Positions 7,592 through 16,384 of a stretch of 40,946 nucleotides of DNA are shown one piece after another. Below the pieces are notes generated by a model. It made no database searches, was not told where the DNA came from, and saw only the letters and a list, made by a program, of their open reading frames with translations. The position numbers and the translations under genes are program-made. Position 1 is the first letter of the stretch. The number at the start of each line of letters is the position of its first letter. The stretch is from Deltaproteobacteria bacterium (lineage in GTDB: Bacteria; Desulfobacterota; Desulfuromonadia; Geobacterales; Geobacteraceae): the NCBI GenBank assembly GCA_009668975.1, contig SBEG01000032.1, forward strand, positions 1 to 40,946, written 5' to 3'.

Positions 7592-8523
7592 CCAGAAAGA
7601 ACCTCTCTGACGTTGCCGCTTCCGTGCGGCAGCGTCTCCTGAACATGGCCAAGGAACAAGGCGAGGATTTCCAACTCGTCCTCACTCGTTTCGTTCTGGA
7701 AAGGCTCCTGTACCGTCTGGGTCGCTCCGAATTCCGAGATCAGTTTGTTCTCAAAGGGGCCATGCTCTTTTCCCTGTGGGGCGGCACCCCCCATCGCACC
7801 ACGCGAGACATTGACCTGCTCGGTTTCGGGGAAAGCGCCGTCGCCGGTCTCGTACATGTTTTTCGGGACATTTGCCTTACACGGGTTGAAGAGGATGGGG
7901 TAACTTTTCTTCCGGACAGTGTCAGTGGCATCGAGATTCGCGAAGACCAGGAATACGACGGGGTGCGGATCACGTTGGAGGCTCGTCTGGGAAAGGCGTT
8001 GGTACCGGTGCAAGCGGACATCGGCTTCGGCGATGCGATTACCCCGGCGGCGGACTATGCCGAGTATCCGACCACGCTCAACTTCCCAGCGCCATATCTC
8101 CGCATCTACCCCCGAGAAACCGTGGTTGCGGAGAAATTTCAGGCCATGGTCTATCTCGGCATGGCCAATAGCCGTATGAAAGACTTCTACGATCTCCGGA
8201 TCATGGGGAAGGCGTTCTCTTTTGAGGGAGAAATTCTGGCTAAGGCCATCGAGGCTACGTTCACGCGGCGCAAGACCGCTCTGCCCGATGCCCTACCCTT
8301 GGCCCTCACCGCGGAATTTTCAGAAGATGCCGGCAAGCAGACGCAATGGCGGGCGTTTATCAAGAGGAATCAACTGGCACCTGCCGATTTATCCCTGCCA
8401 ACGGTTATAGCCGAAATTAGGGAGTTTCTCCAGCCGCCGATAGACGCCGCTGTAAGGGGGGAGGCTTTTGACTTCAACTGGCCACCGGGTGGACCGTGGC
8501 GGCGGGTGTCAGGTCAAGGTTGA
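7588..8523 (+). CDS. abiEii: Type IV toxin AbiEii (nucleotidyltransferase)
   Basis: Nucleotidyltransferase-fold toxin (311 residues) that blocks growth when AbiEi is lost; characterised relatives modify tRNA. The fold's signature is present: LKGAMLFSLWGG followed by TRDIDLLGF (about 55-80), whose Asp-x-Asp binds metal. The later motif VVAEKFQAMVYLGMANSRMK matches the family's C-terminal region. Start is GTG 7588, inside the last codons of abiEi (4-nt overlap), giving MTRKNLSDVAASVRQRLLNM. It is followed after 38 nt by the primase-helicase frame on the same strand, so all three may be one transcription unit ending at the hairpin at 11025-11054. Confidence 0.9.
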   Translation: MTRKNLSDVAASVRQRLLNMAKEQGEDFQLVLTRFVLERLLYRLGRSEFRDQFVLKGAMLFSLWGGTPHRTTRDIDLLGFGESAVAGLVHVFRDICLTRVEEDGVTFLPDSVSGIEIREDQEYDGVRITLEARLGKALVPVQADIGFGDAITPAADYAEYPTTLNFPAPYLRIYPRETVVAEKFQAMVYLGMANSRMKDFYDLRIMGKAFSFEGEILAKAIEATFTRRKTALPDALPLALTAEFSEDAGKQTQWRAFIKRNQLAPADLSLPTVIAEIREFLQPPIDAAVRGEAFDFNWPPGGPWRRVSGQG

Positions 8524-8561
8524 TTATTTAAACCCGGCCTTCCGCTGGAGGGTGATCTGAT

Positions 8562-10968
8562 ATGAAGTATGATCGAGATCTGATTGTCGAAGCGATCAGA
8601 CGTGAAGAAGCCAGGCTCGCCGAACTGGATGAAGAGCGTCGGGGTGCAGCCGAACGCCTCCAGCAATTGCGTGCTCGCCTCACAACTCTTGAATCGGAAG
8701 TAACTTCCACCACGGAGTCTTCCTCTCTCTCGCAATCGGACAAGATCACCCTGTTTCGTTCGCTCTTCAGGGGGAGGGAAGATGTCTTCCCCAAGCTCTG
8801 GATAAGCAAGAAGGGGGACCGCAAGGGTTATATGTCGGCCTGCGTTAATGACGGTAATTACACACTCTGTGGTAAGCGAAAATTTCCTCGGATCAAGTGC
8901 GGTGACTGCGAACACCAGGCGTATATTCAGGTCAGCGATGAGATGATCCGGGAGCACCTCCAAGGAAAACAGACTATAGGCGTCTATCCGCTCCTGCCGG
9001 ACGACACCTGTCGTTTTCTGGCCGTGGACTTCGACAAGGCTGGCTGGCAGGAAGACGTGGCTGGTGGAACGTTCAAGATCAGGCAACGGTGCCCATGCCT
9101 GGTTTTTCTTTACCGAGCCGGTCACGGCGGCGGTCGCCCGGGACATGGGGTGCTACCTTATCACCGAAACTATGTCTCGGCGGCATCAGCTCGGCATGGA
9201 TTCGTACGACCGTCTCTTCCCCAGCCAGGACGTTATGCCCCGAGGAGGTTTCGGCAACCTGATCGCCCTACCTTTACAATGGGAACCCCGCAAACAAGGG
9301 AACTCGGTATTCATCGATGAATCCTTTATACCTTATCCTGACCAGTGGAATTTTCTGACCTCGCTGAAGCGCCTAACTCCTCAGAAGGTGCAGGCTATTA
9401 CCGGCAAGGCGGTGCGCAAGGGACAGGTGATCGGCCTGCGGCTGCCTTCTGATAACGATGAAGAGCAGGCCCCATGGGAACGTTCACCATCAGGCCGCCT
9501 GCCTGTGCAGCAGATCAAGGGGAAGCTGCCGAAAAAGGTCACGGCAATAATGGCCCAGAGCATTTTCGTCCAGAAGAAAGGACTCCCCTCAGCGCTACTC
9601 AACCGGATCAAGCGATTGGGCGCCTTCCAGAATCCGGAGTTTTACAAGAAGCAGAAGATGCGCCTTTCCACCCACAGCACCCCGCGGGTCATTGCCTGCT
9701 TTGAGGAATTGCCGGAACATGTGGGCCTGCCGAGGGGGTGTCTCGATGCTTTGCAAGCGCTTCTCACTGAGCATAGCATCGGCTTGGTCCTCGAAGATAA
9801 GCGCCAGGAAGGACCCCACACCGATTTCACCTTCCAAGGGATGCTGACAGACATCCAGCAGCAGGCTGTCGACGAATTGCTACGGCATGACATCGGCATA
9901 TTTGTCGCTCCACCCGGTTCCGGTAAGACCGTGGTCGGCGCTTGGCTGGTCGCAGCCAGAAACTGCTCGACCCTTATCCTGGTCCACCGTAAACCGCTCC
10001 TGGACCAGTGGGTGGCCCAGCTCTCTCGCTTCCTAAATCTGCCTACAAAGTCAATCGGAACTATAGGCTCGGGGAAGAGCAAAGCGACCGGCGTTCTGGA
10101 CGTGGCCATGATGCAAAGTCTGGTTCGTAAAGATGAGGTTGCCGATCTCGTGGCCGACTATGGCCAGGTCATCGTGGATGAATGTCATCACCTACCGGCA
10201 TTCTCATTTGGGCGGGTGCTGGCCGAGGTCAAGGCACGGTATGTGGTTGGGCTGACCGCAACCCCCTACAGGCGGGACGGCCATCAGCCGATAATCCACC
10301 TCCAGTGCGGGCAGACGCAATTCTCGGTGCAACGCAAACAGTTGGCGTCGGAAGGTGACTTCACCCGCAGGGTGATCCTCAGGGAAACCGGTTTCACTCT
10401 GTCGGAAGCTGACAGCGAAGCTACCATCCAAGAAATCTATGCCCGCTTGACAATCGATCGGCAGCGAAATCAACTTATCATCGTTGATATTCGGCAGGCC
10501 CTCGCCGAAGGGAGGTCGCCGATTCTCCTGACCGAGCGAAAGGACCACCTGGAATTCTTTGCCGCGGAACTTCGCGACACGGTAAAGCACATGATAGTGC
10601 TCCAGGGAGGTATGGGAGTGAAACAGCGGCGCAGGGTCATGGAGCGTCTGGCTTCAATTCCTGATAAGGAGGAGCGATTGATTCTCGCTACCGGCCGCTA
10701 CATCGGCGAGGGATTCGATGATGCCAGGCTGGACACCCTTTTTCTGGCGCTGCCGTTCTCTTGGAAGGGGATGCTGGTGCAGTACGCCGGCAGACTCCAT
10801 CGCCTCCATCCAGGTAAGGAGGAGGTACGGGTCTACGACTATGTTGACGTGGCGGTGCCGATGCTGGCGAAGATGCATGACAAGCGCATGAAGGGATTTA
10901 AGGCGATGGGGTATTTGCAGACTTCACAAGAGACCATCTGTTACGCCCCAAAACTCGTAATGCGTTGA
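8562..10968 (+). pseudogene. TOTE-type primase-helicase, broken by a frameshifting deletion
   Basis: Fusion of an archaeo-eukaryotic-type primase and an SF2 helicase, as in TOTE conflict systems. From ATG 8562 come a coiled coil, a Cys-rich region (NYTLCGKRKFPRIKCGDCEH) and the primase strand CRFLAVDFDKAGWQED. At about 9055-9065 the frame shifts: the continuing primase (ERSRSGNGAHAWFFFTEPV, DSYDRLFPSQD, GGFGNLIALPLQ) lies in the next frame and runs to 10968. Compared with my memory of intact relatives, some 15-18 residues between WQED and ERSRSGNG are missing, so this is a short deletion. The helicase half is intact: Walker A APPGSGKT, DECHH box, GLTATPYRRDG, QYAGRLHRLHPGK. The second frame could still be translated from GTG 9064. 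Confidence 0.8.
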
Positions 10969-11017
10969 AATTAAATGAGATTGCTCCAAAAAATGATTTC
11001 TGCTAAAAATAGCACAA

Positions 11018-11071
11018 AAAATAAATGGCCGATTTCATTAAAGAAATCGGCCATCTTAATTTTGGCTCCCC
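11018..11071 (-). terminator. GGGGAGCCA-hairpin element 3 (end of the abiE/primase unit)
   Basis: Perfect 12-bp arms ATGGCCGATTTC (11025-11036) and GAAATCGGCCAT (11043-11054), with T-rich sequence on both sides. On the plus strand it lies 57 nt after the primase-helicase stop and can serve as its terminator; on the minus strand it follows GGGGAGCCAAAATTAAG. Confidence 0.7.
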
Positions 11072-11136
11072 GTCGTGGACGAACTTCGAACTTTTGAAGG
11101 CATATTAGACGAGACCGGAACCGATTTTTGGAAATG

Positions 11137-11168
11137 AAAAAGGCCATTCTCCTTTCGGATATGGCCTT
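11137..11168 (-). terminator. GGGGAGCCA-hairpin element 4 (next to repeat copy B)
   Basis: Arms AAGGCCAT (11140-11147) and ATGGCCTT (11161-11168), with a T-run on the minus strand. Preceded on that strand by CGGGGAGCCAAAAATCC. Its arms match element 5 at 25965-25996 but not element 2, though elements 2 and 4 sit at equivalent places beside the 191-bp repeats. Confidence 0.65.
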
Positions 11169-11357
11169 GGATTTTTGGCTCCCCGAGCGTAACGCTCAGC
11201 AAAACTCTTTCACTTACTGTTTCGGGTTTGTGATGAACCCGATTAAGAAAAACCATCCGAGAACGGAATACAGGTTTCAGAGAATTCACTGCTAACGTGA
11301 CTATAGAATGTGGGCAAGAGACAGCTTTTGTTGCTTGTCCCCCACAAGATGCCCGCC
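11167..11357 (-). repeat. 191-bp direct repeat, copy B (right flank of defence cassette)
   Basis: Same length, order and orientation as copy A at 6711-6901. Several differences fall in potential stems: CGGGTT/AACCCG is perfect here where copy A has CGGATT/AACTCG, and TGTGGG/CCCACA is perfect here. The pair brackets 4265 bp containing abiEi, abiEii and the primase-helicase. One recombination between copies would remove the cassette and leave one repeat. Confidence 0.8.
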
Positions 11358-11400
11358 TTCAATATTCTCATCAATTCTTCACTCCAGATTATGCTACGTA

Positions 11401-11515
11401 TCTTTATCTCGCATCTAAAGATCCTTGCCAACCGGTCGGCAATCGTCCGCGCTACCTTGAGAATCCTCGAATGGTTTACCTCCAGACAAATCGAAACTCT
11501 TGAAATAGCTTGACT
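11401..11515 (-). pseudogene. Possible C-terminal scrap of a YifB/ComM-type Mg-chelatase-like ATPase
   Basis: The minus strand translates to EVNHSRILKVARTIADRLAR; the run RILKVARTIAD is the hallmark near the C terminus of YifB/ComM proteins. The frame then loses resemblance, apart from a trace (GKDL, RDKD) in a neighbouring frame. It abuts repeat copy B. The match rests on one short stretch recalled from memory. Confidence 0.4.
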
Positions 11516-11558
11516 GCTCAGCACAAGTTCAATATACATATACTAAGTATATGTATAT
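11510..11558 (+). promoter_or_regulatory. Promoter and palindromic operator of the csoR-efflux operon
   Basis: A -35 box TTGACT (11510-11515) and a -10 box TATACA (11533-11538) are separated by 17 bp. The -10 lies inside a perfect 12-bp inverted repeat, ATATACATATAC (11532-11543) and GTATATGTATAT (11547-11558), with a 3-nt centre. GAGGAGGT and the regulator ATG follow. A repressor bound here would cover the -10, which fits metal-released repression by the adjacent CsoR-like protein. Confidence 0.75.
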
Positions 11559-11571
11559 GAGGAGGTGAATC

Positions 11572-11847
11572 ATGGCTCTTTGTGGAAACGATCATAGAGC
11601 GCTGCTTGCCAGAATTAACCGTATCGAAGGACAGGTGCGCGGAATCCGCAAGATGGTGGAGGATGACCGGGACTGCCTCGCCACCCTGAAGCAGATTGCT
11701 GCCACCAGCGGCGCGGTTCGCTCTCTCGGCATGGTGATTCTTGAGAATCATCTGAAAGGCTGCGTCTCCGATGCCGTCAGAGACAAGACAGACGATGACG
11801 AACTGATTCATCAGGTAATCGAAATTTTTAACAAGTTCAGCAAGTAG
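11572..11847 (+). CDS. CsoR/RcnR/FrmR-family metal-sensing repressor
   Basis: Small all-helical repressor (91 residues) that binds operator DNA when apo and releases it on binding metal. The family core is clear: LLARINRIEGQVRGIRKMVE and CLATLKQIAA. The ligand set Cys35, His60, Cys64 corresponds to the Cys-His-Cys of copper-sensing CsoR; RcnR-type nickel/cobalt sensors have His at the last position. That favours a thiophilic metal such as Cu(I), but the operon's pump is not a classic CopA. It is the first gene of an operon with the P1B ATPase 15 nt downstream and probably represses itself through the palindrome at 11532-11558. Confidence 0.88.
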   Translation: MALCGNDHRALLARINRIEGQVRGIRKMVEDDRDCLATLKQIAATSGAVRSLGMVILENHLKGCVSDAVRDKTDDDELIHQVIEIFNKFSK

Positions 11848-11862
11848 GAGGAAAAATCGGTC

Positions 11863-13755
11863 ATGATTGGGCGTTTTTCACACCAAGGTGTCTACCGGGA
11901 ATTAATGCTGTCAGGGGAGTTTCACAGAACCGCGCTTGCAGGCGTTCTGGCTCTGGTCAGTTTCCTTTGGGACAAGAATTGCTTTGCGCCTTCGCATGTA
12001 AGCACAATCCTTGCGCTCAGTTCGGTGGGTCTTAATGGTCTGCCGATTGTGTGGGGAGCGGTTCAAGGTTTAATGGAGCGCAGAGTCAATGTCGATGAAC
12101 TTGTTAGCCTGGCAATCATCGCCAGCTTGATCCAGGGCGAATACCTGACCGCGGCCGTCGTCGGCTTTGTCATGGTTATGGGATCGCTGATCGAACAGGC
12201 CACCAGTGAATCGGCCAGAAAGGCAATTCAGAGCCTTATCGACATCGCACCCGAAACCGCTACCGTCATGGCGGACGGTCGGGAACAAACGGTTCCCCTT
12301 GAACAGGTGAAGGTGGGTGATCGGCTCCTGGTCAAACCCGGCGAACGCATTCCGGTTGACGGTCGTGTCACCAAAGGAGTGACAGCAGTTGACGAATCGA
12401 GCATGACCGGCGAGCCAATCCCTGTCGAAAAGTCTCCCGGCGATAACCTCAGTTCCGGCACGCTGAACCAGAACGGCGTCATAGAGATGGAGGCGACACG
12501 GGTCGGAGAGGACACAACTCTCAGCAAGGTCATCAAGCTCGTCGCGGATGCGGAAGCCCATAAACCGAAAGGGGTCAGAATCGTTGACCGCTATGCCCAG
12601 TGGTTCACCCCCGCCATCCTCCTATGCGCTGGAATTACCTGGTTTGTGACCCAAGACGTCAGCAGAGCGATTACAGTATTAATCGTCGGCTGCCCCTGCG
12701 CCCTTATTCTTGCTGCGCCTACAGCAATTGTCGCAACAATCGGCCGGGCGGCGCGGGCCGGCATTCTTGTCAAGGGAGGAGGTTTCCTGGAAGAGGTCGG
12801 CCGCGCCGACGTTGTTCTGTTCGACAAGACAGGCACCCTGACCGAAGGCAAGCCTCTTGTCGGCGCGATTGTCACTGTTGACGGCTTTTCCAATGAGGAT
12901 GCGCTGGCGAAAGCGGCCAGTGTCGAGCAGCACAGTACTCACCCCCTTGCCCGTGCCGTGCTGAAAGCGGCACACTACGCGCGTGTCACCATCCAGCACG
13001 CGGAAGAGATGTTTACCGAGATTGGCCTCGGAGTGCGCGCCAGGGTCGAGGGACGCCTCGTTGAGGTAGGGAGCGCCTACATGGGGGGCGACAGCATTCA
13101 AGTTCCGCTGAGTTTGAGAAGCCATCTGGAGACATTCAAGGAAAGCGGTGCCACCCCACTGGTAATTTTCGAGGAACATCAACCGGTTGCAGTGATGAGC
13201 GTGGCAGACCATGTTCGTGATGCGGCAGCGACTACGGTAGCGCATCTGAAGTCCCTGGGCATGGAACGGGTGGGCATCCTCTCAGGCGATCATGAGAAAT
13301 CCGTGAGGCGAGTTGCCGATTCAGTCGGAATTACGGACACCTGGTCGGAGTTGAAGCCACAGGACAAACTGGAAGTTATCACCGGTTTCCAGGGGAAGAA
13401 GCATTCAGTGATCTTCGTCGGGGACGGCATCAATGACGCCCCGGCGCTTACCGTTGCCAACGTCGGCATTGCCATGGGAGCGGCAGGAACCCACGTGGCC
13501 CTGGAAACCGCCGACATCGCCCTTATGAAGGACGATATTTCCAGACTCCCTTTCCTGATCGGCCTGAGCCGCAGAATGACAACGACTATCAAATGGAACA
13601 TCGCATTTGGAGTGATATTCAACGTCGTGGCGGTCGCGGCAAGCGGCGCCGGTTTCCTCACTCCCATCATGGGGGCGGTAGTGCATAACGTGGGCTCGGT
13701 CCTGGTGGTTCTGTCTTCGGCCAGCCTGGTGTTCGCATCGGACAATCAGGCATAA
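11863..13755 (+). CDS. P1B-type heavy-metal-transporting ATPase without HMA domain
   Basis: Inner-membrane pump that exports a metal ion using ATP (630 residues). Seen in order: two N-terminal membrane helix pairs, the actuator TGE in DESSMTGEPIPVEKS, CPC in TM6 (VGCPCALILAAPTA, about 277-279), the phosphorylation site DKTGTLTEG (Asp near 321), the HP motif STHPLA, and GDGINDAP (near 519). The last helices carry NIAFGVIFNVV and HNVGSVLVVLSSASL, matching neither the Lys/Asp pattern of Zn/Cd pumps nor the usual copper pattern, so I leave the substrate open. No N-terminal metal-binding domain is present. GGAGGAAAAATC precedes the ATG. It is co-transcribed with the CsoR-like repressor. Confidence 0.88.
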   Translation: MIGRFSHQGVYRELMLSGEFHRTALAGVLALVSFLWDKNCFAPSHVSTILALSSVGLNGLPIVWGAVQGLMERRVNVDELVSLAIIASLIQGEYLTAAVVGFVMVMGSLIEQATSESARKAIQSLIDIAPETATVMADGREQTVPLEQVKVGDRLLVKPGERIPVDGRVTKGVTAVDESSMTGEPIPVEKSPGDNLSSGTLNQNGVIEMEATRVGEDTTLSKVIKLVADAEAHKPKGVRIVDRYAQWFTPAILLCAGITWFVTQDVSRAITVLIVGCPCALILAAPTAIVATIGRAARAGILVKGGGFLEEVGRADVVLFDKTGTLTEGKPLVGAIVTVDGFSNEDALAKAASVEQHSTHPLARAVLKAAHYARVTIQHAEEMFTEIGLGVRARVEGRLVEVGSAYMGGDSIQVPLSLRSHLETFKESGATPLVIFEEHQPVAVMSVADHVRDAAATTVAHLKSLGMERVGILSGDHEKSVRRVADSVGITDTWSELKPQDKLEVITGFQGKKHSVIFVGDGINDAPALTVANVGIAMGAAGTHVALETADIALMKDDISRLPFLIGLSRRMTTTIKWNIAFGVIFNVVAVAASGAGFLTPIMGAVVHNVGSVLVVLSSASLVFASDNQA

Positions 13756-13896
13756 AAATACTTGATCAGGTCTAATCTTCCGCCCAACATCTGCACCTCA
13801 CCGTGACCCTGCGGTATTGCTGTTGATTAGATTGCTCTTCGGCAAAAATTTGGATAAATCGGTTGTAACCCTCAAATCTTTTCAAGGGGCAGCTTA

Positions 13897-14460
13897 ATGG
13901 ATTGGATAACGATTTTTGGTATCGCCCTGGCCTTGGCCATGGATGCATTCGCTGTCGCTTTGGCCGCAGGAGCAGTTCTCCAGCCTCTGACACGACGTCA
14001 TCTGTTTCGATTAGGGTTTCATTTTGGCCTGTTCCAGGCGCTGATGCCCATTGGTGGTTGGCTCATCGGCATGTCAGTGCAAAAATGGATTTCGGCATAC
14101 GATCACTGGATCGCCTTTGTGTTACTCGCTTTTGTGGGAGGCAGGATGATCCTAGAAGCATTTGATGAGAAAAAAGAAAAAGCAATTATCGACCCTACCA
14201 GAGGTCTCACTATGGTTATGTTGTCTGTTGCTACAAGTATAGATGCCTTGGCGGTGGGGTTATCTCTTGCCATGCTTGGCGTCAGCGTCTGGCGGCCGGC
14301 TACTGTCATAGGTATAGTCGCCGGAGTACTTACGGTGTTAGGTATGCTTCTTGGGAGACGATTAGGAGATAACTGGGGAAAGCGTGTAGAGATAATTGGA
14401 GGTGTGGTGCTCTGTATGATTGGGCTGAAGATCCTCCTCGAACACACACTGCTTAATTGA
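13897..14460 (+). CDS. mntP: Manganese efflux pump MntP
   Basis: Inner-membrane Mn(II) exporter (187 residues, about six helices). The two inverted-repeat halves each show the family's Asp motif: ALAMDAFAVALAAG near the start and ATSIDALAVGLSLAML in the middle. FHFGLFQALMPIGGW and a GGxxL segment also match MntP/YebN. AAGGGG lies 8 nt before the ATG. A gap of 141 nt separates it from the P1B ATPase; I looked there for a Mn riboswitch and did not find one, so it may be read through from the csoR promoter or have its own. Confidence 0.93.
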   Translation: MDWITIFGIALALAMDAFAVALAAGAVLQPLTRRHLFRLGFHFGLFQALMPIGGWLIGMSVQKWISAYDHWIAFVLLAFVGGRMILEAFDEKKEKAIIDPTRGLTMVMLSVATSIDALAVGLSLAMLGVSVWRPATVIGIVAGVLTVLGMLLGRRLGDNWGKRVEIIGGVVLCMIGLKILLEHTLLN

Positions 14461-14511
14461 CAGCCTACTGACGGTTTAAGGAAGCCACCAACCGGCCCTG
14501 GGAAAATCTTC

Positions 14512-14526
14512 ACACCTCTGAGGTGT
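14512..14526 (+). promoter_or_regulatory. Small palindrome between mntP and the ACR3-like gene
   Basis: ACACCT, 3-nt centre, AGGTGT, followed by an A-rich stretch; AGAGGTGT recurs 40 nt later at the ribosome site. It could be a weak terminator of mntP or an operator. Confidence 0.3.
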
Positions 14527-14569
14527 AAAATAAAATACATACGTCACAAAAAGTAATTTTAGAGGTGTC

Positions 14570-15526
14570 GTGTCGTTAGAGGAGTTGGAGAAAAAACAAA
14601 TCTGGCTGTATGGCCTGGCATTGGCTGTCGGAGCGGGACTCGGGCAATGGTGTCCTGACTTCGGGGCCGGTCTGGAGTTTTTGATCACCCCCGTGCTCGC
14701 GGTAATGCTTTACGGAATGTTTGCCCAGATCCCGTTTCTTCACCTGCGCGAGGCATTTTCCAACCGGGCGTTTGCCGTCGCATTGCTGACGGTAAATTTC
14801 GCCGTGGTTCCCCTCGTGGTCTGGCTGCTGACACGCTTCCTGCCACAGCATCCTCCGCTGCTGCTCGGGGTATACCTTGTTCTGCTTGCTCCGTGCATCG
14901 ATTACGTCATTGTCTTTACCCACCTTGGGCGCGGCAACGCTCGTCTGGTGCTTGCATCGACCCCCTTGCTCCTTTTTGCGCAAATGATTCTCTTGCCCCT
15001 GTATCTATGGTTATTCATGGGGAAGGATGCAGTCTGGATAATGCAGGCCGGACCGTTTCTCGATGCTTTTCTGATGCTTGTTGTCTTGCCGCTGCTGCTC
15101 GCCCTGGCCACCGAATACTGGGCCAAACGGAAACGTAGCGGAGAGGTCTTGCTCCGCGCAAGCACCTGGCTACCTGTGCCGTTCATGGCGCTCACCCTGC
15201 TCCTCATCGTCTCCTCCCAGTTCTCAAGAGTCTGGGAATACCTTCCTCTTGTCGCTAAGGCAGTGCCGGTTTACCTGGCATATCTGATCATTGTGCCGTT
15301 TGTTGCCCGACTGGCGGCGAGAGCGTTCCACCTGGACGCTCAGGCCGGGAGATCGTTGATCTTCAGTGCCATGACACGCAATTCACTAGTGGTGCTCCCA
15401 CTGGCATTGGCATTACCGTCCGCATGGGGCGTGACAGCGGCGGTCATTGTAACACAGACACTTGTGGAACTTGTCGGTGAAGTAATTTACATCCGCCTGG
15501 TACCATCTGTCATCGTTCCGGATTGA
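14570..15526 (+). CDS. ACR3/bile-acid-symporter-family permease (arsenite-type)
   Basis: A 318-residue membrane protein with about ten helices. The segment LLAPCIDYVIVFTHLGRGNA carries the membrane Cys that ACR3 arsenite exporters use, and SAMTRNSLVVLPLALALPSA resembles the second crossover region of the BASS superfamily. Closest in style to the ACR3-like 'arsenic resistance' permeases. The start is GTG 14570 with AGAGGTG just upstream. No arsR, arsC or arsM is nearby, so arsenite as substrate is only inferred. Same strand as mntP, 110 nt downstream, with a small palindrome between. Confidence 0.7.
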   Translation: MSLEELEKKQIWLYGLALAVGAGLGQWCPDFGAGLEFLITPVLAVMLYGMFAQIPFLHLREAFSNRAFAVALLTVNFAVVPLVVWLLTRFLPQHPPLLLGVYLVLLAPCIDYVIVFTHLGRGNARLVLASTPLLLFAQMILLPLYLWLFMGKDAVWIMQAGPFLDAFLMLVVLPLLLALATEYWAKRKRSGEVLLRASTWLPVPFMALTLLLIVSSQFSRVWEYLPLVAKAVPVYLAYLIIVPFVARLAARAFHLDAQAGRSLIFSAMTRNSLVVLPLALALPSAWGVTAAVIVTQTLVELVGEVIYIRLVPSVIVPD

Positions 15527-15667
15527 CACCGGGGAAGCACGCGAAAGGTCGAAACGTTTTCCACACCACGGTCGATATACCCGGACACCGTAAGGGATTT
15601 TCGTCCACATACCAAAACCCTTGTCGGGAACATTCCTACATTTACCGACTATATCCTCTAAAGCTGA

Positions 15668-16384
15668 CTAGGCTTTAAGCATTCGATAGTCTTTTTCTAA
15701 TTCTTCAATCGAATCATATCTTTTTTCAATTCCCAGAAGTCTCTTCAACAAAATAGATTGTTTTTCCGGTAACACCAGTTCTTCAAACCATGGCTTTGGT
15801 TTTAAGTTATTACTTTCAAATGTAGTATAGTGAAGATGCAATAGAAAATCTCCCAGATATGAAAAGTCAATATCCGCTGTGCAGGCCTGATTATCCACCC
15901 ATCTGGCCAAACCAAAATCCACCAAATATACTTTACCTTTGTTGTAAATAGTATTTGGCACTCGGATGTCTCTATGTATCACTCCACTGCTATGTAAATA
16001 TTTGAGTATCTGGATGATTTGAAAACCTATCTCAAGGATTTCTTCTGTTTGGAAGATGCGATTATCATTGTAAATCAGCTCCTCGAAGGTTTTGCCCTCT
16101 TTATACTCCAGGACATAACCTTTGAATTTCGTGGTGGAGATTTTTGAGATGAGCCGTGGGATACGTTCATGGTCGATGCTCTGAAGGATTTCCTCTTCAA
16201 AATAACAATTATTCCCGGCTTTTTTTGAAATCCTGTTTTTCAGCTGCTTTAAAATAAACCTGTTCGAATCTTTGCACGCCAGATAGCATATGCCGTATCT
16301 GCCTTCACCAATCACATCTAAAACGGTATATTCGCCAATTGCTTCCTGTGGTGAATATACCTTGTCCCTGGCAAAAAGTCTCAT
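15668..16384 (-). CDS. Small Hanks-type Ser/Thr protein kinase
   Basis: A 238-residue soluble protein kinase with no membrane anchor or sensor domain. Seen: P-loop GEGRYGICYLA (26-36), Lys46 in FILKQLK, catalytic loop HRDIRVPN (137-144, with Arg where most have Lys) and DFGLAR (156-161). An APE motif is not evident and the C-lobe is short, so the activation segment is atypical. I start at ATG 16384, which overlaps the stop of the upstream gene by 4 nt (ATGA). The upstream 73-residue basic Ser-rich protein is a natural candidate partner or substrate. A+T content is higher than in surrounding genes. Confidence 0.82.
   Translation of the reverse strand: MRLFARDKVYSPQEAIGEYTVLDVIGEGRYGICYLACKDSNRFILKQLKNRISKKAGNNCYFEEEILQSIDHERIPRLISKISTTKFKGYVLEYKEGKTFEELIYNDNRIFQTEEILEIGFQIIQILKYLHSSGVIHRDIRVPNTIYNKGKVYLVDFGLARWVDNQACTADIDFSYLGDFLLHLHYTTFESNNLKPKPWFEELVLPEKQSILLKRLLGIEKRYDSIEELEKDYRMLKA

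Noticed and set aside
13756..13896. Mn riboswitch before mntP
   Set aside because: None of the yybP-ykoY core words (GGGGAGTAG, CCGGGGCA) are present, unlike at 24712 and 25693.
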